A stretch of DNA of 64,000 bases. It comes from Winogradskyella vincentii. Lineage in GTDB: Bacteria; Bacteroidota; Bacteroidia; Flavobacteriales; Flavobacteriaceae. The DNA lies in assembly GCF_020166345.1 (NCBI RefSeq), contig NZ_JAIUJS010000002.1, positions 310,001-374,000 on the forward strand, written 5' to 3'. The notes beneath the pieces were generated by a model. That model did no database searches. It was not told where the DNA came from and saw nothing but the letters and a program-made list of their open reading frames with translations. Every line of letters starts with the position of its first letter. Position 1 is the stretch's first letter. The position numbers were made by a program, and so were the translations under genes. Positions 44,427 to 54,401 of the stretch are shown piece after piece.

Positions 44427-47270
44427 ATGTCATATTCAAAATTTCTCTCATTCGCCTATATATTTTGTACACTTTTTTTAACAGCACAACAACCAGCAAC
44501 TTCTGCAGAAATTGTAGAAAATGCTCTGAAGCAAAAAAGAGCTATGGTAAACACCTCACTAGTTAAAAATGTGCCATTTAAAAATATTGGTCCAACCATT
44601 ATGAGTGGTCGTGTAGTAGATTTGGATGTTAACCCGAACATGCCCTCAGAATTTTACGTTGGGTATGCCTCTGGTGGTGTTTGGCATACTACAAATAATG
44701 GAACAACATTTACACCAATCCTCGATAGTTCTGATACTCAAAACGTTGGTGATATAGCAGTGCACTGGCCGTCAAGAACCATATATGTTGGGACAGGTGA
44801 GAATAATGCGTCGAGATCTTCTTATGCTGGGATAGGACTTTTAAAATCAACTAATAATGGCGAATCATGGGAAAATGTAGGTTTAATGGATGGGCACCAT
44901 TTTGCACCAATTCTTATTCATCCAGACGATCCAAATATTGTTACTGTAGGAGTAACAGGCCACTTATATTCTCCTAATAAACAAAGAGGAGTTTATAAAA
45001 CTACAGATGGTGGAAAAACATGGGAACAAACATTATTTGTGGATGAAATGAGTGGAATCATTGATTTACAACATAGCCCAAACAACTACAATGTTATGTT
45101 TGCTACCTCTTGGACAAAAGACAGGAAAGCCTGGAATTTTACAGGAAATGGTTCAAATTCTAGCATTTACAAAAGTACAGATGCTGGAGCAACTTGGACT
45201 AAAGTATCAACTGAGAATAGTGGTTTCCCAACAGGTGAAGGTGTTGGTAGAATAGGTGTTGCTGTCTTTAATGATAATATTATTTACGCTGTACATGATA
45301 GTCAATTTAGAAGGCCGGACGAAAAGAAGAAATCTGATAAGCGTGGTTTAACCAAAGAAGATTTTAAAACCATGTCAAATGAAGATTTTTTAGCCTTAGA
45401 TGATAAAAAGCTTAACACATTTCTTAAAACAAATGGTTTTCAAGAAAAGTATAGAGCAGAAAATGTAAAACAGATGGTACGCTCAGGTAATGTAAAACCT
45501 ATAGATATAGCCAAGTATCTTGAAGATGCAAATTCTATGTTATTTGACACACCTGTTGTAGGAGCGGAGGTTTATAAAAGCACAGATGGAGGTAAAACAT
45601 GGAAGAAAACTCATGAGGATTATTTAGATGGTATTTACTTTAGTTATGGGTATTATTTTGGTCATATACATGTCTCTCCAACAAATGAGAATGATATTTA
45701 CATTTACGGAGTTCCGATTGTTAAATCAAAGGATGGCGGAAAATCTTGGTCTTCTATTAGTGCAGAAAATGTTCATGCAGACCACCATGCATTATGGATA
45801 AATCCTAAAAATCCAAATCACTTAATAGATGGAAATGATGGCGGTGTTAATATTACATATGACGATGGTGAAAATTGGATAAAAAACAACTCGCCTTCAG
45901 TTGGACAGTTTTATGCCATCAATGTTGATAATGAAAAACCTTATAATGTCTATGGTGGCTTACAAGATAATGGGGTTTGGAAGGGTGCCAATAATGCGCG
46001 TGAGGATAAAGGTTGGCATCAGCGTGGTCAGTATCCATGGGAATCTATTATGGGAGGTGATGGTATGCAGGTGCAAATTGACAACAGAAATTCAAACATT
46101 GTATATACAGGTTATCAGTTTGGAAATTATTTCAGACTCAATTTAGAGACAGGTGATAGAGCTTATATTCAACCTAAGCATACTTTGGGAGAAAACCCAT
46201 ACCGATTTAATTGGCAAACGCCAATTTTGCTTTCTCCGCACAATCAAGATATTTTGTATTTGGGAGGCAATAAATTAATGCGTTCTATGAATCAAGGTAA
46301 CGATTGGGAGGCCATAAGCGATGATTTAACAAACGGAGGTAAAAAAGGAAATGTTGCCTATGGTACTATAACTTCTATTAGTGAGAGTCCATATCAATTT
46401 GGATTGATATATACAGGATCAGATGATGGTCTAGTGCAAGTAACCAAGAATGCAGGTAGTAGCTGGACAAATATTTCGAGTTCATTTCCAAAGGATCTTT
46501 GGGTAAGTCGAGTTGTTGCGTCTCAGCATAAGAAAGAACGTGTTTATGTAACATTAAATGGTTACCGTTGGGATGATTTTAAGGTATATGTTTATATGAG
46601 TGATGATTATGGTCAGAACTGGAAAGATATTAGCAATAATATTCCTGCTTCACCAGTAAATGTGATAAAGGAAGATCCTGAAAACGAAAAACTACTTTAT
46701 GTTGGAACTGATAATGGAGCATATATATCTTTTGATATGGAGAATTCTTGGGAAATATTTTCTCATGGATTACCTAATGTAGCTTTTCATGACATTGTCG
46801 TTCAACCTGAAGCCAAAGATTTATTATTGGGTACGCATGGTCGTAGTATTTATAAGGCAAATATTGCGCCTCTCCAAAAAATGAATGGAACATTAAAATC
46901 CAATTCTATAACAATTTTCGATTTAAGCCCTGTACGTAAATCTAATCGTTGGGGAAGCTCTTGGAGTAAGTGGTTAGACGCTTTTGAGCCTGAAAAAACG
47001 ATTCAGTTTTATAGTAATACTTCCGGTAGTAAGACCCTTAAGGTATTATCTGAGAAAGGTGCTGAATTAAATATTTTGTCAATCAATTCAGATAAAGGCT
47101 TCAACTACGTTCATTATAATTTAGCCATTACTGAAAAAGGCAGGAAAGCTTTAATGAAAGAAAACACCAGTATAGATATCAATAAGGCCAGCAACGGAAA
47201 ATACTACTTGCCAAAAGGAAAGTATATACTAAAAATTGGTGATGCAAAAACCAATTTAGAAATAAAATAG
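44427..47270 (+). CDS. VPS10/sortilin-type beta-propeller protein (BNR/Asp-box repeats)
   Basis: Exported protein of 947 residues with a signal peptide ending LFLTAQ. It is built of Asp-box repeats (for example STNNGESWENVG, TTDGGKTWEQTL, STDGGKTWKKTH, SKDGGKSWSSIS, SPHNQDILYLGGN, SDDGLVQVTKNAGSSWTNIS), typical of the large ten-bladed sortilin-like propellers called glycosyl hydrolases in Bacteroidota genomes. A sialidase active site is not evident, so enzymatic function is unsupported. A C-terminal beta-domain (about 840-947) follows. No T9SS domain is visible. A long hairpin follows the stop. Confidence 0.87.
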   Translation: MSYSKFLSFAYIFCTLFLTAQQPATSAEIVENALKQKRAMVNTSLVKNVPFKNIGPTIMSGRVVDLDVNPNMPSEFYVGYASGGVWHTTNNGTTFTPILDSSDTQNVGDIAVHWPSRTIYVGTGENNASRSSYAGIGLLKSTNNGESWENVGLMDGHHFAPILIHPDDPNIVTVGVTGHLYSPNKQRGVYKTTDGGKTWEQTLFVDEMSGIIDLQHSPNNYNVMFATSWTKDRKAWNFTGNGSNSSIYKSTDAGATWTKVSTENSGFPTGEGVGRIGVAVFNDNIIYAVHDSQFRRPDEKKKSDKRGLTKEDFKTMSNEDFLALDDKKLNTFLKTNGFQEKYRAENVKQMVRSGNVKPIDIAKYLEDANSMLFDTPVVGAEVYKSTDGGKTWKKTHEDYLDGIYFSYGYYFGHIHVSPTNENDIYIYGVPIVKSKDGGKSWSSISAENVHADHHALWINPKNPNHLIDGNDGGVNITYDDGENWIKNNSPSVGQFYAINVDNEKPYNVYGGLQDNGVWKGANNAREDKGWHQRGQYPWESIMGGDGMQVQIDNRNSNIVYTGYQFGNYFRLNLETGDRAYIQPKHTLGENPYRFNWQTPILLSPHNQDILYLGGNKLMRSMNQGNDWEAISDDLTNGGKKGNVAYGTITSISESPYQFGLIYTGSDDGLVQVTKNAGSSWTNISSSFPKDLWVSRVVASQHKKERVYVTLNGYRWDDFKVYVYMSDDYGQNWKDISNNIPASPVNVIKEDPENEKLLYVGTDNGAYISFDMENSWEIFSHGLPNVAFHDIVVQPEAKDLLLGTHGRSIYKANIAPLQKMNGTLKSNSITIFDLSPVRKSNRWGSSWSKWLDAFEPEKTIQFYSNTSGSKTLKVLSEKGAELNILSINSDKGFNYVHYNLAITEKGRKALMKENTSIDINKASNGKYYLPKGKYILKIGDAKTNLEIK

Positions 47271-47309
47271 GCTCTACAAGTACTTCAAAAGAGCTAGAGT
47301 CATAGTTCT

Positions 47310-47347
47310 AAAGGTGTTAAAGTTAGTATAATACTTTTCTCACCTTT
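47310..47347 (+). terminator. Hairpin downstream of the VPS10 gene
   Basis: AAAGGTG (47310-47316) pairs with CACCTTT (47341-47347), with an inner AAAG/CTTT pairing; the loop is AT-rich. No long T tract follows, so terminator activity is uncertain. Confidence 0.4.
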
Positions 47348-47396
47348 AGTATTATGGTGATATTTAAAAATCACTAATCAATTCATCAATCAATCT

Positions 47397-48632
47397 ATGC
47401 TACAGCGTTTTATAGTAGTACTTATTTTTTTAATTTCTTTTCAGAATATAAAAGCACAAACAAACATTACAGAACAACTAAGTATATTTCTAGATTGTCG
47501 TGTTTGTGATAATGAATATTTAAGACAAAACTTAGGAAATGTTCAATTTGTAAGAGATCAGTTTCTTGGAGATGTTCACGTCTTTTTTGTCACACAAAGA
47601 AATGGTAGTGGTGGTCGAAGCTACGAAGTTGAGTTTATAGGGAAGAAGGAGTTTGAAGCTATTAATTATAAACTTACTTTTTCTACTGATGCAAATATGA
47701 CCAGAGATGAGACTAGACAACGTGTCCTTGAAAACCTAAAATTAGGACTTGTACGTTTTTGGATTGCTAAGGGAACCACCGACGAGGTTACTGTGAGTGT
47801 ACCAGCTCCAGAGGATGAAGAAGAAGTAAAAGAAGATGATCCATGGAATTATTGGTTGTTTCAGATAGGTGCAGGAGGTTTTTTTGATGGACAAGAGCAA
47901 AGTAGATTTAGCAATATAAATTTTAATGCATCTGCAAGAAGGGTAACCGAAAAAAATAAATTCTCGTTTAGAGCACGTTTTAGCGAAAGTCGAAATGTTT
48001 TTGAATTTGAAGGCGATGAGATTATAGGTATCAATGACAGAAAATCTATTAATGTCAGTGATATTTTAAGTATAAATGACCATTGGTCCTATGGCTTTTT
48101 TGGTTTTATCGGATCTTCAACCTTTAATAATACTGACCTACAGTGGACCTTTAGGCCAGCACTAGAGTATAGCTTTTTTAATTATGTAGAATCTGCAAAA
48201 AAGCAACTAACTATTTCTTACAGAAATGGTATAAGATATAATGACTATATAGAACGAACACTCTTTAATGAGACAGAAGAATATCTGTGGGAACATGGCG
48301 TTCAAGTTGGTGGGCGAATAAATCAAGAATGGGGAAATTTTAATGCAGAAGTATCCTTTAATCAATTTTTAAACGATACTAGTTTATACGCGCTTAACTT
48401 TTTTGTTGGAACACGAATAAGACTTTTCAAGGGATTTAATTTTAATGTTAGTGGTAGTTATTCAATTACTCGAAACCAGATAAATTTGCCTGGTGGCGAT
48501 CTTTCACTAGAAGAACTTCTCTTGCAACAGCAACAACTTCAATCAGGCTACAATTATTTTGTAAATGTTGGATTCAGTTATTCTTTTGGATCTATATATA
48601 ATACAATTGTAAATCCTCGTTTTGATTTTTAG
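47397..48632 (+). CDS. Outer-membrane beta-barrel protein of unknown family
   Basis: Predicted exported protein of 411 residues with signal peptide ending IKAQ. The N-terminal part contains a Cys pair (IFLDCRVCDNEYL) and an amphipathic region, then an acidic linker (PAPEDEEEVKEDDPW) and a repeated alternating-strand region (about 140-411) ending in aromatic FDF as in beta-barrels. A run of Gln (LLLQQQQLQ) is near the C-terminus. Not assigned to a family. A 126-bp gap and its own neighbourhood do not indicate function. Confidence 0.7.
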   Translation: MLQRFIVVLIFLISFQNIKAQTNITEQLSIFLDCRVCDNEYLRQNLGNVQFVRDQFLGDVHVFFVTQRNGSGGRSYEVEFIGKKEFEAINYKLTFSTDANMTRDETRQRVLENLKLGLVRFWIAKGTTDEVTVSVPAPEDEEEVKEDDPWNYWLFQIGAGGFFDGQEQSRFSNINFNASARRVTEKNKFSFRARFSESRNVFEFEGDEIIGINDRKSINVSDILSINDHWSYGFFGFIGSSTFNNTDLQWTFRPALEYSFFNYVESAKKQLTISYRNGIRYNDYIERTLFNETEEYLWEHGVQVGGRINQEWGNFNAEVSFNQFLNDTSLYALNFFVGTRIRLFKGFNFNVSGSYSITRNQINLPGGDLSLEELLLQQQQLQSGYNYFVNVGFSYSFGSIYNTIVNPRFDF

Positions 48633-48672
48633 ATTAAAATCATTCTAAATAAATAATTATGACATACGTCAG

Positions 48673-48703
48673 TTGCTAATACGTGGATTCTACTGTATTT
48701 TTG
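48673..48703 (+). promoter_or_regulatory. Promoter of the sdhCAB operon
   Basis: TTG (48673-48675), 20-bp spacer, TATTTTTG (48696-48703): fits TTG-N17-23-TAnnTTTG. The element ends 28 bp before the sdhC ATG. Confidence 0.8.
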
Positions 48704-48731
48704 TGCAACTAACAAAAAGATTAGATCTACA

Positions 48732-49418
48732 ATGAGCGGAATTCTAAATTCGTCGATTGGAAGAAAGTTTGCCATGGCACTTTCGGCACTCTTCCTCATG
48801 ATTTTTCTAGTAATGCATGTTTCCATCAACTTCACTTCGGTTTTTAGCGAAGAGCTGTTTAATGAAATGTCCCATTTTATGGGAACAAACCCTTTAGTAC
48901 AAGGACTGATGCAACCTATATTAATAATTGGAGTGATTTTTCACTTCGTTATGGGTTTTATATTAGAAGCAAAAAACAAGTCATCCCGAAGTATAAAATA
49001 TGCCAGTAATTCGGCATCAGACAATTCTACTTGGGTATCAAGAAACATGCTACTAACGGGAGTAGTAGTCCTTGCCTTTTTAGGATTGCACATGTACGAT
49101 TTTTGGGTACATGAAATGACGGTAAAGTATGTTGAAGGCGACATGAGTGGGTTAATTGACCCAAACAACGCTGAGTCAGGTTTCAGATATTATGAAGAGT
49201 TAAGAGAAAAATTTGTAAGCCCAGTGAGAGTTGGTATTTACGTTGTAGCATTTGTGTTATTAGCATTGCACCTATTGCACGGATTTAACTCAGCATTTCA
49301 ATCAATTGGAGCCAATAACAAGTATGTTAAGAGTTTAAATGGTTTTAGTAAGGTTTATTCTATTGGTATTCCTGCTTTATTTATTTTCATCGCAGTTTAC
49401 CATCACTTTACACACTAA
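48732..49418 (+). CDS. sdhC: Succinate dehydrogenase cytochrome b subunit
   Basis: Membrane anchor of type B succinate:quinone oxidoreductase, 228 residues with five hydrophobic segments. Haem ligand candidates are His residues in [26 protein letters not shown], and ALHLLHGF. The single large subunit (no separate sdhD) is the Bacteroidota form, using menaquinone. It leads the sdhC-sdhA-sdhB operon with 11-bp and 6-bp gaps. Confidence 0.95.
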   Translation: MSGILNSSIGRKFAMALSALFLMIFLVMHVSINFTSVFSEELFNEMSHFMGTNPLVQGLMQPILIIGVIFHFVMGFILEAKNKSSRSIKYASNSASDNSTWVSRNMLLTGVVVLAFLGLHMYDFWVHEMTVKYVEGDMSGLIDPNNAESGFRYYEELREKFVSPVRVGIYVVAFVLLALHLLHGFNSAFQSIGANNKYVKSLNGFSKVYSIGIPALFIFIAVYHHFTH

Positions 49419-49429
49419 AAAAAATCACT

Positions 49430-51430
49430 ATGTCAAAATTAGATTCTAAAATTCCAGAAGGTCCATTAGCGGACAAGTGGACAAAACATAAAAATGATAT
49501 CAACCTGGTTAATCCTGCAAACAAGCGTTTAATAGATGTGATAATTGTAGGGACTGGATTAGCTGGTGGTTCAGCAGCGGCAACCCTTGCAGAATTAGGT
49601 TATAACGTTAAGGCATTTTGTTTTCAAGATTCACCAAGACGTGCGCACTCAATTGCGGCACAAGGTGGTATTAATGCAGCAAAAAATTACCAAGGAGATG
49701 GTGATTCTACATACAGATTATTTTATGACACTGTAAAAGGTGGAGATTATAGATCTCGTGAAGCTAATGTTTATAGATTGGCTGAGGTATCTACGAATAT
49801 CATTGATCAATGTGTTGCTCAAGGTGTACCATTTGCAAGAGAGTATGGTGGTTTACTAGACAATCGCTCTTTTGGTGGTGTATTGGTATCGCGTACGTTT
49901 TATGCAAAAGGGCAAACGGGACAGCAATTGCTTTTAGGGGCTTATGCTGCAATGAACCGTCAAATAGGTCGTGGTAAAATAAAGATGTATACGCGTCACG
50001 AAATGCTAGACGTTGTGATTGTAGATGGTAAAGCAAGAGGTATCATTGCACGTAACCTTGTAACAGGTGAAATAGAGAGACATAGTGCACACGCTGTTGT
50101 GCTTGGCACAGGTGGTTATGGAAATGCATTCTATCTTTCAACATATGCTATGGGTAGTAATGTTACTGCCGCATGGAAAGCACATAAACGAGGAGCCTTC
50201 TTTGCAAACCCTTGTTATACTCAAATTCACCCAACATGTATTCCAGTTTCTGGTGATCATCAATCTAAATTGACTTTAATGTCAGAATCTTTACGTAACG
50301 ATGGACGTATCTGGGTACCAAAACATAAAAAAGACGTTGAGGCAATAAGAAATGGTAGTTTAAAACCAACTGATCTTGCTGAAGAAGATAGAGATTACTA
50401 CCTAGAAAGACGTTATCCTGCATTTGGTAACTTAGTACCTAGAGATGTTGCTTCGCGAGCGGCAAAAGAACGATGTGATGCTGGTTATGGAGTTAATCAA
50501 ACAGGTGAAGCTGTATACTTAGATTTTGCATCTGCAATTGAACGCTACGGGAAAGAGCAAGCATTTGTAAAAGGATTAAATGTTGAGGACAAAGCCGTTG
50601 TTACAAAACTTGGAAAAGAGGTAGTTGAGAATAAATATGGTAACCTTTTCCAGATGTATGAGAAAATTGTAGATCAAAATCCATATGAAACACCTATGAT
50701 GATTTATCCTGCTGTGCATTACACAATGGGTGGATTATGGGTAGATTACAACCTAATGACAAACGTACCTGGTCTTTATGCTATTGGTGAAGCAAATTTC
50801 TCAGATCATGGTGCTAACAGACTTGGGGCATCTGCCTTAATGCAAGGTCTAGCGGATGGTTATTTTGTATTACCTTATACAATTGGAGATTACTTAGCTG
50901 ATGATATTAGAACTGGTCCAATACCTACAGACTCTAAAGAATTTGATGATGCAGAAGAAAAGGTTAAAGGAGATATTGATAAATTAATCAATAATGAAGG
51001 AACAAAATCTGTAGACCATTTCCATAAGCGTCTTGGTAAGATAATGTGGAATAAATGTGGTATGGCAAGAAATGAAAAAGATTTAAAAGAGGCCATTAAG
51101 GAAATAGCAGAACTAAGAGAAGAATTTTACAAAGATGTATTTGTTCCTGGAACAGAGAATGAATACAATGAAGAATTAGCTAAAGCTGGTCGTGTTGCTG
51201 ACTTCCTTGAATTAGGCGAGTTATTTGCTAAGGATGCCTTAGAACGCGAAGAATCTGCTGGTGGTCACTTTAGAGATGAATATCAGACAGAAACTGGCGA
51301 AGCCATGAGACGAAAAGAATTCCAGTATGTTTCGGCTTGGGAATATAAAGGGCAACCTAGTGAAGCAGTTCACCATAAAGAAACCTTAGAATACGAAAAT
51401 ATAGAAGTGAAAGAGAGAAGTTACAAATAA
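49430..51430 (+). CDS. sdhA: Succinate dehydrogenase flavoprotein subunit
   Basis: Catalytic subunit with covalently bound FAD, 666 residues. The dinucleotide-binding [18 protein letters not shown], the FAD-attachment His in [14 protein letters not shown], and the substrate site HPTCIP are present, with a long C-terminal domain as in type B enzymes. The C-terminus ends [12 protein letters not shown]. Confidence 0.96.
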   Translation: MSKLDSKIPEGPLADKWTKHKNDINLVNPANKRLIDVIIVGTGLAGGSAAATLAELGYNVKAFCFQDSPRRAHSIAAQGGINAAKNYQGDGDSTYRLFYDTVKGGDYRSREANVYRLAEVSTNIIDQCVAQGVPFAREYGGLLDNRSFGGVLVSRTFYAKGQTGQQLLLGAYAAMNRQIGRGKIKMYTRHEMLDVVIVDGKARGIIARNLVTGEIERHSAHAVVLGTGGYGNAFYLSTYAMGSNVTAAWKAHKRGAFFANPCYTQIHPTCIPVSGDHQSKLTLMSESLRNDGRIWVPKHKKDVEAIRNGSLKPTDLAEEDRDYYLERRYPAFGNLVPRDVASRAAKERCDAGYGVNQTGEAVYLDFASAIERYGKEQAFVKGLNVEDKAVVTKLGKEVVENKYGNLFQMYEKIVDQNPYETPMMIYPAVHYTMGGLWVDYNLMTNVPGLYAIGEANFSDHGANRLGASALMQGLADGYFVLPYTIGDYLADDIRTGPIPTDSKEFDDAEEKVKGDIDKLINNEGTKSVDHFHKRLGKIMWNKCGMARNEKDLKEAIKEIAELREEFYKDVFVPGTENEYNEELAKAGRVADFLELGELFAKDALEREESAGGHFRDEYQTETGEAMRRKEFQYVSAWEYKGQPSEAVHHKETLEYENIEVKERSYK

Positions 51431-51436
51431 AGAGCT

Positions 51437-52186
51437 ATGATGAATTTAACATTAAAAATATGGCGTCAAAAAGACGCGAATGATAAAGGAAAAATCGTTG
51501 ATTATCCAATAAGTAATATTTCTCCTGACATGTCTTTTTTAGAAATGTTAGATGTTTTAAATCAGGAGTTAATTGAAAAGGGAGAACAACCAGTTGCATT
51601 TGATCACGATTGTAGAGAAGGAATTTGCGGAACATGTTCCCTTTATATCAATGGAAGAGCTCATGGTCCTGAGACTAAAATTACTGCTTGTCAGCTTCAC
51701 ATGAGAAGCTTTAAGGATGGGGACACAATTTATATAGAGCCTTGGAGGGCAAAAGCCTTTCCTGTTATTAAAGATTTAATTGTTGATCGCACCTCTTTTG
51801 ATCGTATCCAACAAGCAGGTGGTTTTATATCAGTTAATACTTCAGGTAATACCCAAGATGCCAATGCCATTCCAATTGAGAAGGAGAATGCGGATAAAGC
51901 ATTTGATGCGGCAACTTGTATTGGTTGTGGTGCCTGTGTTGCAAGCTGTAAAAATTCTTCTGCAATGTTATTTGTATCTGCTAAAGTTTCTCAATTTGCA
52001 TTATTACCACAAGGACAGGTTGAGGCAACAGATCGTGTTTTGAATATGGTTAAGCAAATGGATGACGAAGGATTTGGAAACTGTACAAATACAGGTGCGT
52101 GTGAGGTAGAGTGTCCTAAAGGAATATCATTAGAAAATATTGCTAGGATGAATAGAGAATACCTAGCTGCAAGTTTTAAAGGGTAA
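51437..52186 (+). CDS. sdhB: Succinate dehydrogenase iron-sulfur subunit
   Basis: Electron-transfer subunit, 249 residues. The 2Fe-2S site is [16 protein letters not shown]; the 4Fe-4S/3Fe-4S motifs are [11 protein letters not shown] and [15 protein letters not shown]. Two ATGs occur at the start (51437, 51440). Followed by two hairpins, the second an intrinsic terminator. Confidence 0.96.
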   Translation: MMNLTLKIWRQKDANDKGKIVDYPISNISPDMSFLEMLDVLNQELIEKGEQPVAFDHDCREGICGTCSLYINGRAHGPETKITACQLHMRSFKDGDTIYIEPWRAKAFPVIKDLIVDRTSFDRIQQAGGFISVNTSGNTQDANAIPIEKENADKAFDAATCIGCGACVASCKNSSAMLFVSAKVSQFALLPQGQVEATDRVLNMVKQMDDEGFGNCTNTGACEVECPKGISLENIARMNREYLAASFKG

Positions 52187-52190
52187 CAAG

Positions 52191-52208
52191 TACCTGCTGT
52201 TGCAGGTA
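52191..52208 (+). other. Hairpin after sdhB
   Basis: TACCTGC-TGTT-GCAGGTA, a perfect 7-bp stem with a four-base loop five bases after the sdhB stop. No T tract. It could stabilise or process the mRNA 3' end upstream of the next hairpin. Confidence 0.5.
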
Positions 52209-52221
52209 TATTAAACATTTT

Positions 52222-52256
52222 ATCCCAAGGTAATGTCTTATCTTGGGATTTTTATT
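52222..52256 (+). terminator. Intrinsic terminator of the sdhCAB operon
   Basis: ATCCCAAG (52222-52229) pairs with CTTGGGAT (52242-52249), followed by T-rich TTTTTATTTTT. The in-frame ATG at 52233 sits in the loop, which argues against its use as the start of the downstream gene. Confidence 0.82.
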
Positions 52257-52271
52257 TTTATCAATTTTCAA

Positions 52272-54044
52272 ATGGAGAATGCACTAGAGTTTTATAAAAA
52301 TCAAATTAGGAAGTATAAGACTTTGTCAAAACAGTTATTCAAGAAATTAAGTCTTTTTAGTACTTTGAGAGTCGTAACATTCTTATTAACTGTTACAGGT
52401 ATTTACTTGCTAAAAAACCATTGGCAGTCAGCTCTAGGAATAGGCGTTTTAGGGACAGGTATTTTTTTATTCTTATTATCAAAATATACTGATTTAAAAA
52501 ATAAAAGAGCACTATATAATCGACTGGTAAAAATTAATGAAGATGAATTAAGAATTGCCTCTGGAGATTTTTATCATAGACCAAACGGAATCAAATACCA
52601 AAATCCTAAACATCATTTTAGCCTTGATATAGATATGTTTGGGAATGGTTCGTTTTTTCAATACATTAATAGAACTACAATTCCGGAAGCAAAGGATAGA
52701 CTTGTTCAGAATTTATTGGCCAATGACATTAATAACATCCAATTGCGCCAAGAGGCAATTAAAGAATTGGCTAAACTTCCAGAATGGAGACAACACTATA
52801 CAGGTATTGCACAAGGTGTTTCAGTTGAATATTCTGCAGGCGATATTATTAAATGGTTAAAAAATTACAGGCCTTTTTTAAATAGGGTTCATTTTTGGTT
52901 GCCGATATCATTTAGTATTCTGTCAGTGCTAGTTTTATGTTTAGTTGTTCTGGAAATAGCACCTATTGAATTTGCAGGTTACTGGTTGCTAATTGGATTA
53001 GGAATAACTGGTCGTTACCTAAAGAAAATTAACAATCTTGCTCAAAATACTGAACGAACAAAGAATACCTTTAAACAATATGCACTATTGTTAGATCAAA
53101 TTGAAAATCAAAATTTTCAATCTGTATTACTTAAAAAACAACAAGAAAGAATTAAGGTTGATGAACTTAAAGCTTCTGCAATCTTTACAAAGTTTACCAA
53201 ATCCTTGGATTTATTAGACAATAGAAATAATTTCATTTCTGCGATTTTCGGTAATGGTTATTTGCTTTGGGATGTTAAGCAAAGTTATCATATAGAACAA
53301 TGGATAACTACATACTCAAGTAAGGTTGAGGATTGGTTTGATGTTGTTATCTTTTTTGATGAATATAACAGTTTAGGCACATATGCTTTTAATCACCAGG
53401 AATTTGTATATCCAACTATAACTAATAATTCAACCACCATTTCTTCAAAGTCTTTGGGACATCCTTTACTACACCCTGAGAAAAGGATAGATAGTGATTT
53501 AGAACTATTAAAGGAACAGTTCTTTATTGTTACAGGAGCCAATATGGCTGGTAAAAGCACATTTTTAAGAACAGTAGGTCTTCATATTGTAATGGCAAAT
53601 GTGGGCTTACCTGTATGTGCGGAAAAGTCTAACTATAAACCTATAAAGTTAGTGACTAGTATGCGCACAACGGATTCATTAAAAGACGACAGCTCGTACT
53701 TTTTTAGTGAATTAACACGGTTAAAGTTTATTGTAGATACAATTGAGAACGAATCCGATTATTTTGTAATCTTAGATGAAATTTTAAAAGGAACCAATAG
53801 CACGGACAAGGCACTTGGATCAAAAAAGTTTGTTGAACGTTTGGTTAAACTTAAAGCTACCGGAATAATTGCTACACACGATTTAAGTCTAACAGAAATA
53901 GAAACAGAGATAGAACCAATAAAAAATTACTTCTTTGATGCTCAGATTATAGATGACGAATTACACTTTGATTACAAACTTAAAAAAGGCGTTTGTCAAA
54001 ACATGAATGCAAGCTTTTTGCTTAAAAAAATGGAAATATTGTAA
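52272..54044 (+). CDS. Membrane-anchored MutS-like ATPase
   Basis: Protein of 590 residues starting at 52272 (the ATG at 52233 is inside the sdh terminator). Two hydrophobic segments (about 34-52 plus 58-72, and 210-245) place an N-terminal membrane anchor. The C-terminal half is a MutS domain V ATPase: Walker A GANMAGKSTFLR, SYFFSELTR, Walker B VILDEILKGTNSTDK, and ATHDLSLTE. The mismatch-recognition domain and its Phe-x-Glu motif are absent, and there is no Smr or MutS2 nuclease part. It is a homologue known only as MutS-related in Bacteroidota; its job is unknown and probably not classical mismatch repair. Confidence 0.85.
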   Translation: MENALEFYKNQIRKYKTLSKQLFKKLSLFSTLRVVTFLLTVTGIYLLKNHWQSALGIGVLGTGIFLFLLSKYTDLKNKRALYNRLVKINEDELRIASGDFYHRPNGIKYQNPKHHFSLDIDMFGNGSFFQYINRTTIPEAKDRLVQNLLANDINNIQLRQEAIKELAKLPEWRQHYTGIAQGVSVEYSAGDIIKWLKNYRPFLNRVHFWLPISFSILSVLVLCLVVLEIAPIEFAGYWLLIGLGITGRYLKKINNLAQNTERTKNTFKQYALLLDQIENQNFQSVLLKKQQERIKVDELKASAIFTKFTKSLDLLDNRNNFISAIFGNGYLLWDVKQSYHIEQWITTYSSKVEDWFDVVIFFDEYNSLGTYAFNHQEFVYPTITNNSTTISSKSLGHPLLHPEKRIDSDLELLKEQFFIVTGANMAGKSTFLRTVGLHIVMANVGLPVCAEKSNYKPIKLVTSMRTTDSLKDDSSYFFSELTRLKFIVDTIENESDYFVILDEILKGTNSTDKALGSKKFVERLVKLKATGIIATHDLSLTEIETEIEPIKNYFFDAQIIDDELHFDYKLKKGVCQNMNASFLLKKMEIL

Positions 54045-54045
54045 A

Positions 54046-54080
54046 TAAAAAACCCTCACTAAAAAAAGTAAGGGTCTTCA
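54046..54080. terminator. Terminator between the MutS-like gene and rpmA
   Basis: ACCCT-C-ACT (52-60 of 54000) pairs with AGT-A-AGGGT (68-75), one mismatch, flanked by an A-run on the left and T-rich sequence on the right. Convergent genes share it; the T tract on the plus side is weak. Confidence 0.6.
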
Positions 54081-54098
54081 ATAATTTATAGTTGTTTC

Positions 54099-54359
54099 TT
54101 AAGCCTGAAAAGGCTCTATTGAAACATAAGACTTATTGTCTTTCTTTTTAGTAAACTGTACTATACCATTAACTTTAGCATGTAAAGTATGGTCTTTTCC
54201 TTGGTATACGTTTTCACCTGGATGGTGCGTGTTACCTCTTTGTCTTACTAGAATATTTCCTGCAACGGCAGCTTGTCCACCAAAAATCTTAACACCTAAT
54301 CGTTTCGATTCTGATTCTCTACCGTTTTTAGAACTACCAACTCCTTTTTTATGAGCCAT
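54099..54359 (-). CDS. rpmA: 50S ribosomal protein L27
   Basis: Ribosomal protein of 86 residues. The N-terminus [23 protein letters not shown] is typical, followed by [26 protein letters not shown]. It lies directly after rplU, the standard L21-L27 order. Confidence 0.97.
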   Translation of the reverse strand: MAHKKGVGSSKNGRESESKRLGVKIFGGQAAVAGNILVRQRGNTHHPGENVYQGKDHTLHAKVNGIVQFTKKKDNKSYVSIEPFQA

Positions 54360-54401
54360 TGTCTTTAGGTTTTATATTGTTAAACTTAAGTTGTAACGCA
54401 A

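Noticed and set aside
44427..47270. Sialidase or glycosyl hydrolase activity for the Asp-box protein
   Set aside because: Asp-box repeats fold as propellers without a sialidase active site here; only the structural class is claimed.
47310..47347. Strong terminator after the VPS10 gene
   Set aside because: The stem has a long loop and lacks a T tract, so it is listed only at low confidence.
52272..54044. Calling the MutS-like gene mutS
   Set aside because: Mismatch-binding domain and Phe-x-Glu motif are absent and membrane segments are present.
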